A DNA stretch of 64,000 nt, taken from assembly GCF_001942625.1 (NCBI RefSeq), contig NZ_MLCL01000084.1, forward strand, positions 27,069 to 91,068. The letters are read 5' to 3'. The DNA is from Mycobacterium syngnathidarum. GTDB taxonomy: Bacteria; Actinomycetota; Actinomycetes; Mycobacteriales; Mycobacteriaceae. Each line of letters starts with the position of its first letter. The first letter of the stretch is position 1. The notes under the pieces are model-generated. The model saw only the letters and a program-made list of their open reading frames with translations. It was not told the DNA's origin and searched no databases. Both the position numbers and the translations under genes were made by a program. Below are positions 63,874 to 64,000 of the stretch, one piece after another.

Positions 63874-63929
63874 TGCAGGTTTCCTCGGCTTAGTGCCCCG
63901 TTTGGGGCACTAAGCGGGTAGGTTCTGGC
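63874..63929 (+). repeat. 56-bp direct repeat, right copy
   Basis: Exact copy of 62040-62095. It is directly followed by GGTGGCATACG, the start of the IS-B transposase, whereas the left copy is followed by the IS-A end. Confidence 0.9.
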
Positions 63930-63930
63930 G

Positions 63931-64000
63931 GTGGCATACGTGCGGAAGGTGCGCACCGCCTCGGGCGCTGTCGCGGTGCAGGTGGTGCGTAAACATCGAG
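63931..64000 (+). CDS. IS1634-family transposase (IS-B), start only
   Basis: Only 23 codons fall in the window: VAYVRKVRTASGAVAVQVVR and three more. They align with the IS-A transposase N-terminus (VWIRRVRTASGATAVQIAE). The GTG has TAGGTT (63919-63924) exactly 6 nt upstream, and this promoter lies inside the duplicated 56 bp. Whether the rest is intact is not visible. Confidence 0.8.
   Translation, partial: MAYVRKVRTASGAVAVQVVRKHR

Larger units (their letters stand above)
61990..64000 (+). mobile_element. IS1634-family element IS-B, left end, interrupted by IS-A and cut by window edge
   Basis: Its left inverted repeat CCTGACTTAGGTCATGG begins at the base after the diiron gene stop codon. 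The 5' region runs to 62095, then resumes at 63930 after IS-A and one copy of the duplication, reaching the transposase start at 63931. If IS-A and one 55-56-bp copy are removed, the promoter and the coding start become contiguous. The right end is outside the window. Confidence 0.7.

Overview
The window is high-GC actinobacterial DNA and reads as the chromosome of a rapidly growing Mycobacterium (Mycolicibacterium). From 24 kb onward most genes follow, in inverted orientation, the M. tuberculosis order around Rv3293-Rv3254 as I remember it: pcd, lrpA, lat, rsbW-sigF, accA3, sufE-like, sseA, maf, accE5-accD5, birA, purK-purE, fadE25, LCP ligase, rmlD, wbbL, manB, fbiB-fbiA, whiB2, pmmA, manA. 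Many genes have a TANNNT -10 hexamer 6-7 nt before an ATG or GTG, the mycobacterial leaderless arrangement, and I used this to set starts. All family names are from reading the proteins; no search was run.

Layout. 0-3.2 kb: a TetR regulator (cut by the window edge) divergent from a BM3-like P450 heme domain, then a lipase-maturation-factor membrane protein. 3.2-7.5 kb: lysine catabolism (lat, pcd, lrpA) with an SDR. 7.5-23.6 kb: an accessory region inserted between lat and rsbW-sigF and apparently built around the general-stress sigma factor SigF. It holds two UsfY proteins, CsbD, CDGSH and haem-oxygenase-fold proteins, an atypical NRAMP with two PRC-barrel proteins, several small membrane proteins, an ArsR-SRPBCC-maleylpyruvate-isomerase operon, a second RsbW-like protein and two STAS proteins. 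I find five close matches to GTTT-N15-17-GGGTA(T/C) in the window plus several weaker ones. 23.7-25.6 kb: a MobA-like protein, malate dehydrogenase and a small GNAT-like protein. 25.7-33.3 kb: the acyl-CoA carboxylase region (accA3, accD5, accE5) with SufE-like, rhodanese, hydrolase and Maf genes.

33.4-39.6 kb: a catabolic cassette (PucR, SnoaL-like, acyl-CoA ligase, KstD-like and KshA-like) lies between accD5 and birA. 39.7-46.2 kb: birA, PH-domain, GtrA, purK-purE, TetR, fadE25 and a TIGR03089 protein. 46.2-59.1 kb: envelope and cofactor biosynthesis: LCP ligase, dTDP-rhamnose (rmlD, wbbL), GDP-mannose (manB, pmmA, manA), coenzyme F420 (fbiA, fbiB) and the cell-division regulator whiB2. 59.1-62 kb: a FAD monooxygenase and an AurF-like diiron protein with C-terminal membrane helices.

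62-64 kb: an IS1634-family element sits inside the promoter end of a second related element, flanked by an exact 55-56-bp duplication. The observations I rate highest are this nested insertion, the duplicated RsbW/STAS partner-switch module with its conserved 100-bp upstream block, the SigF-promoter cluster, the atypical NRAMP/PRC operon, and a dispersed inverted repeat present in two intergenic copies. I saw no tRNA, rRNA or CRISPR array.
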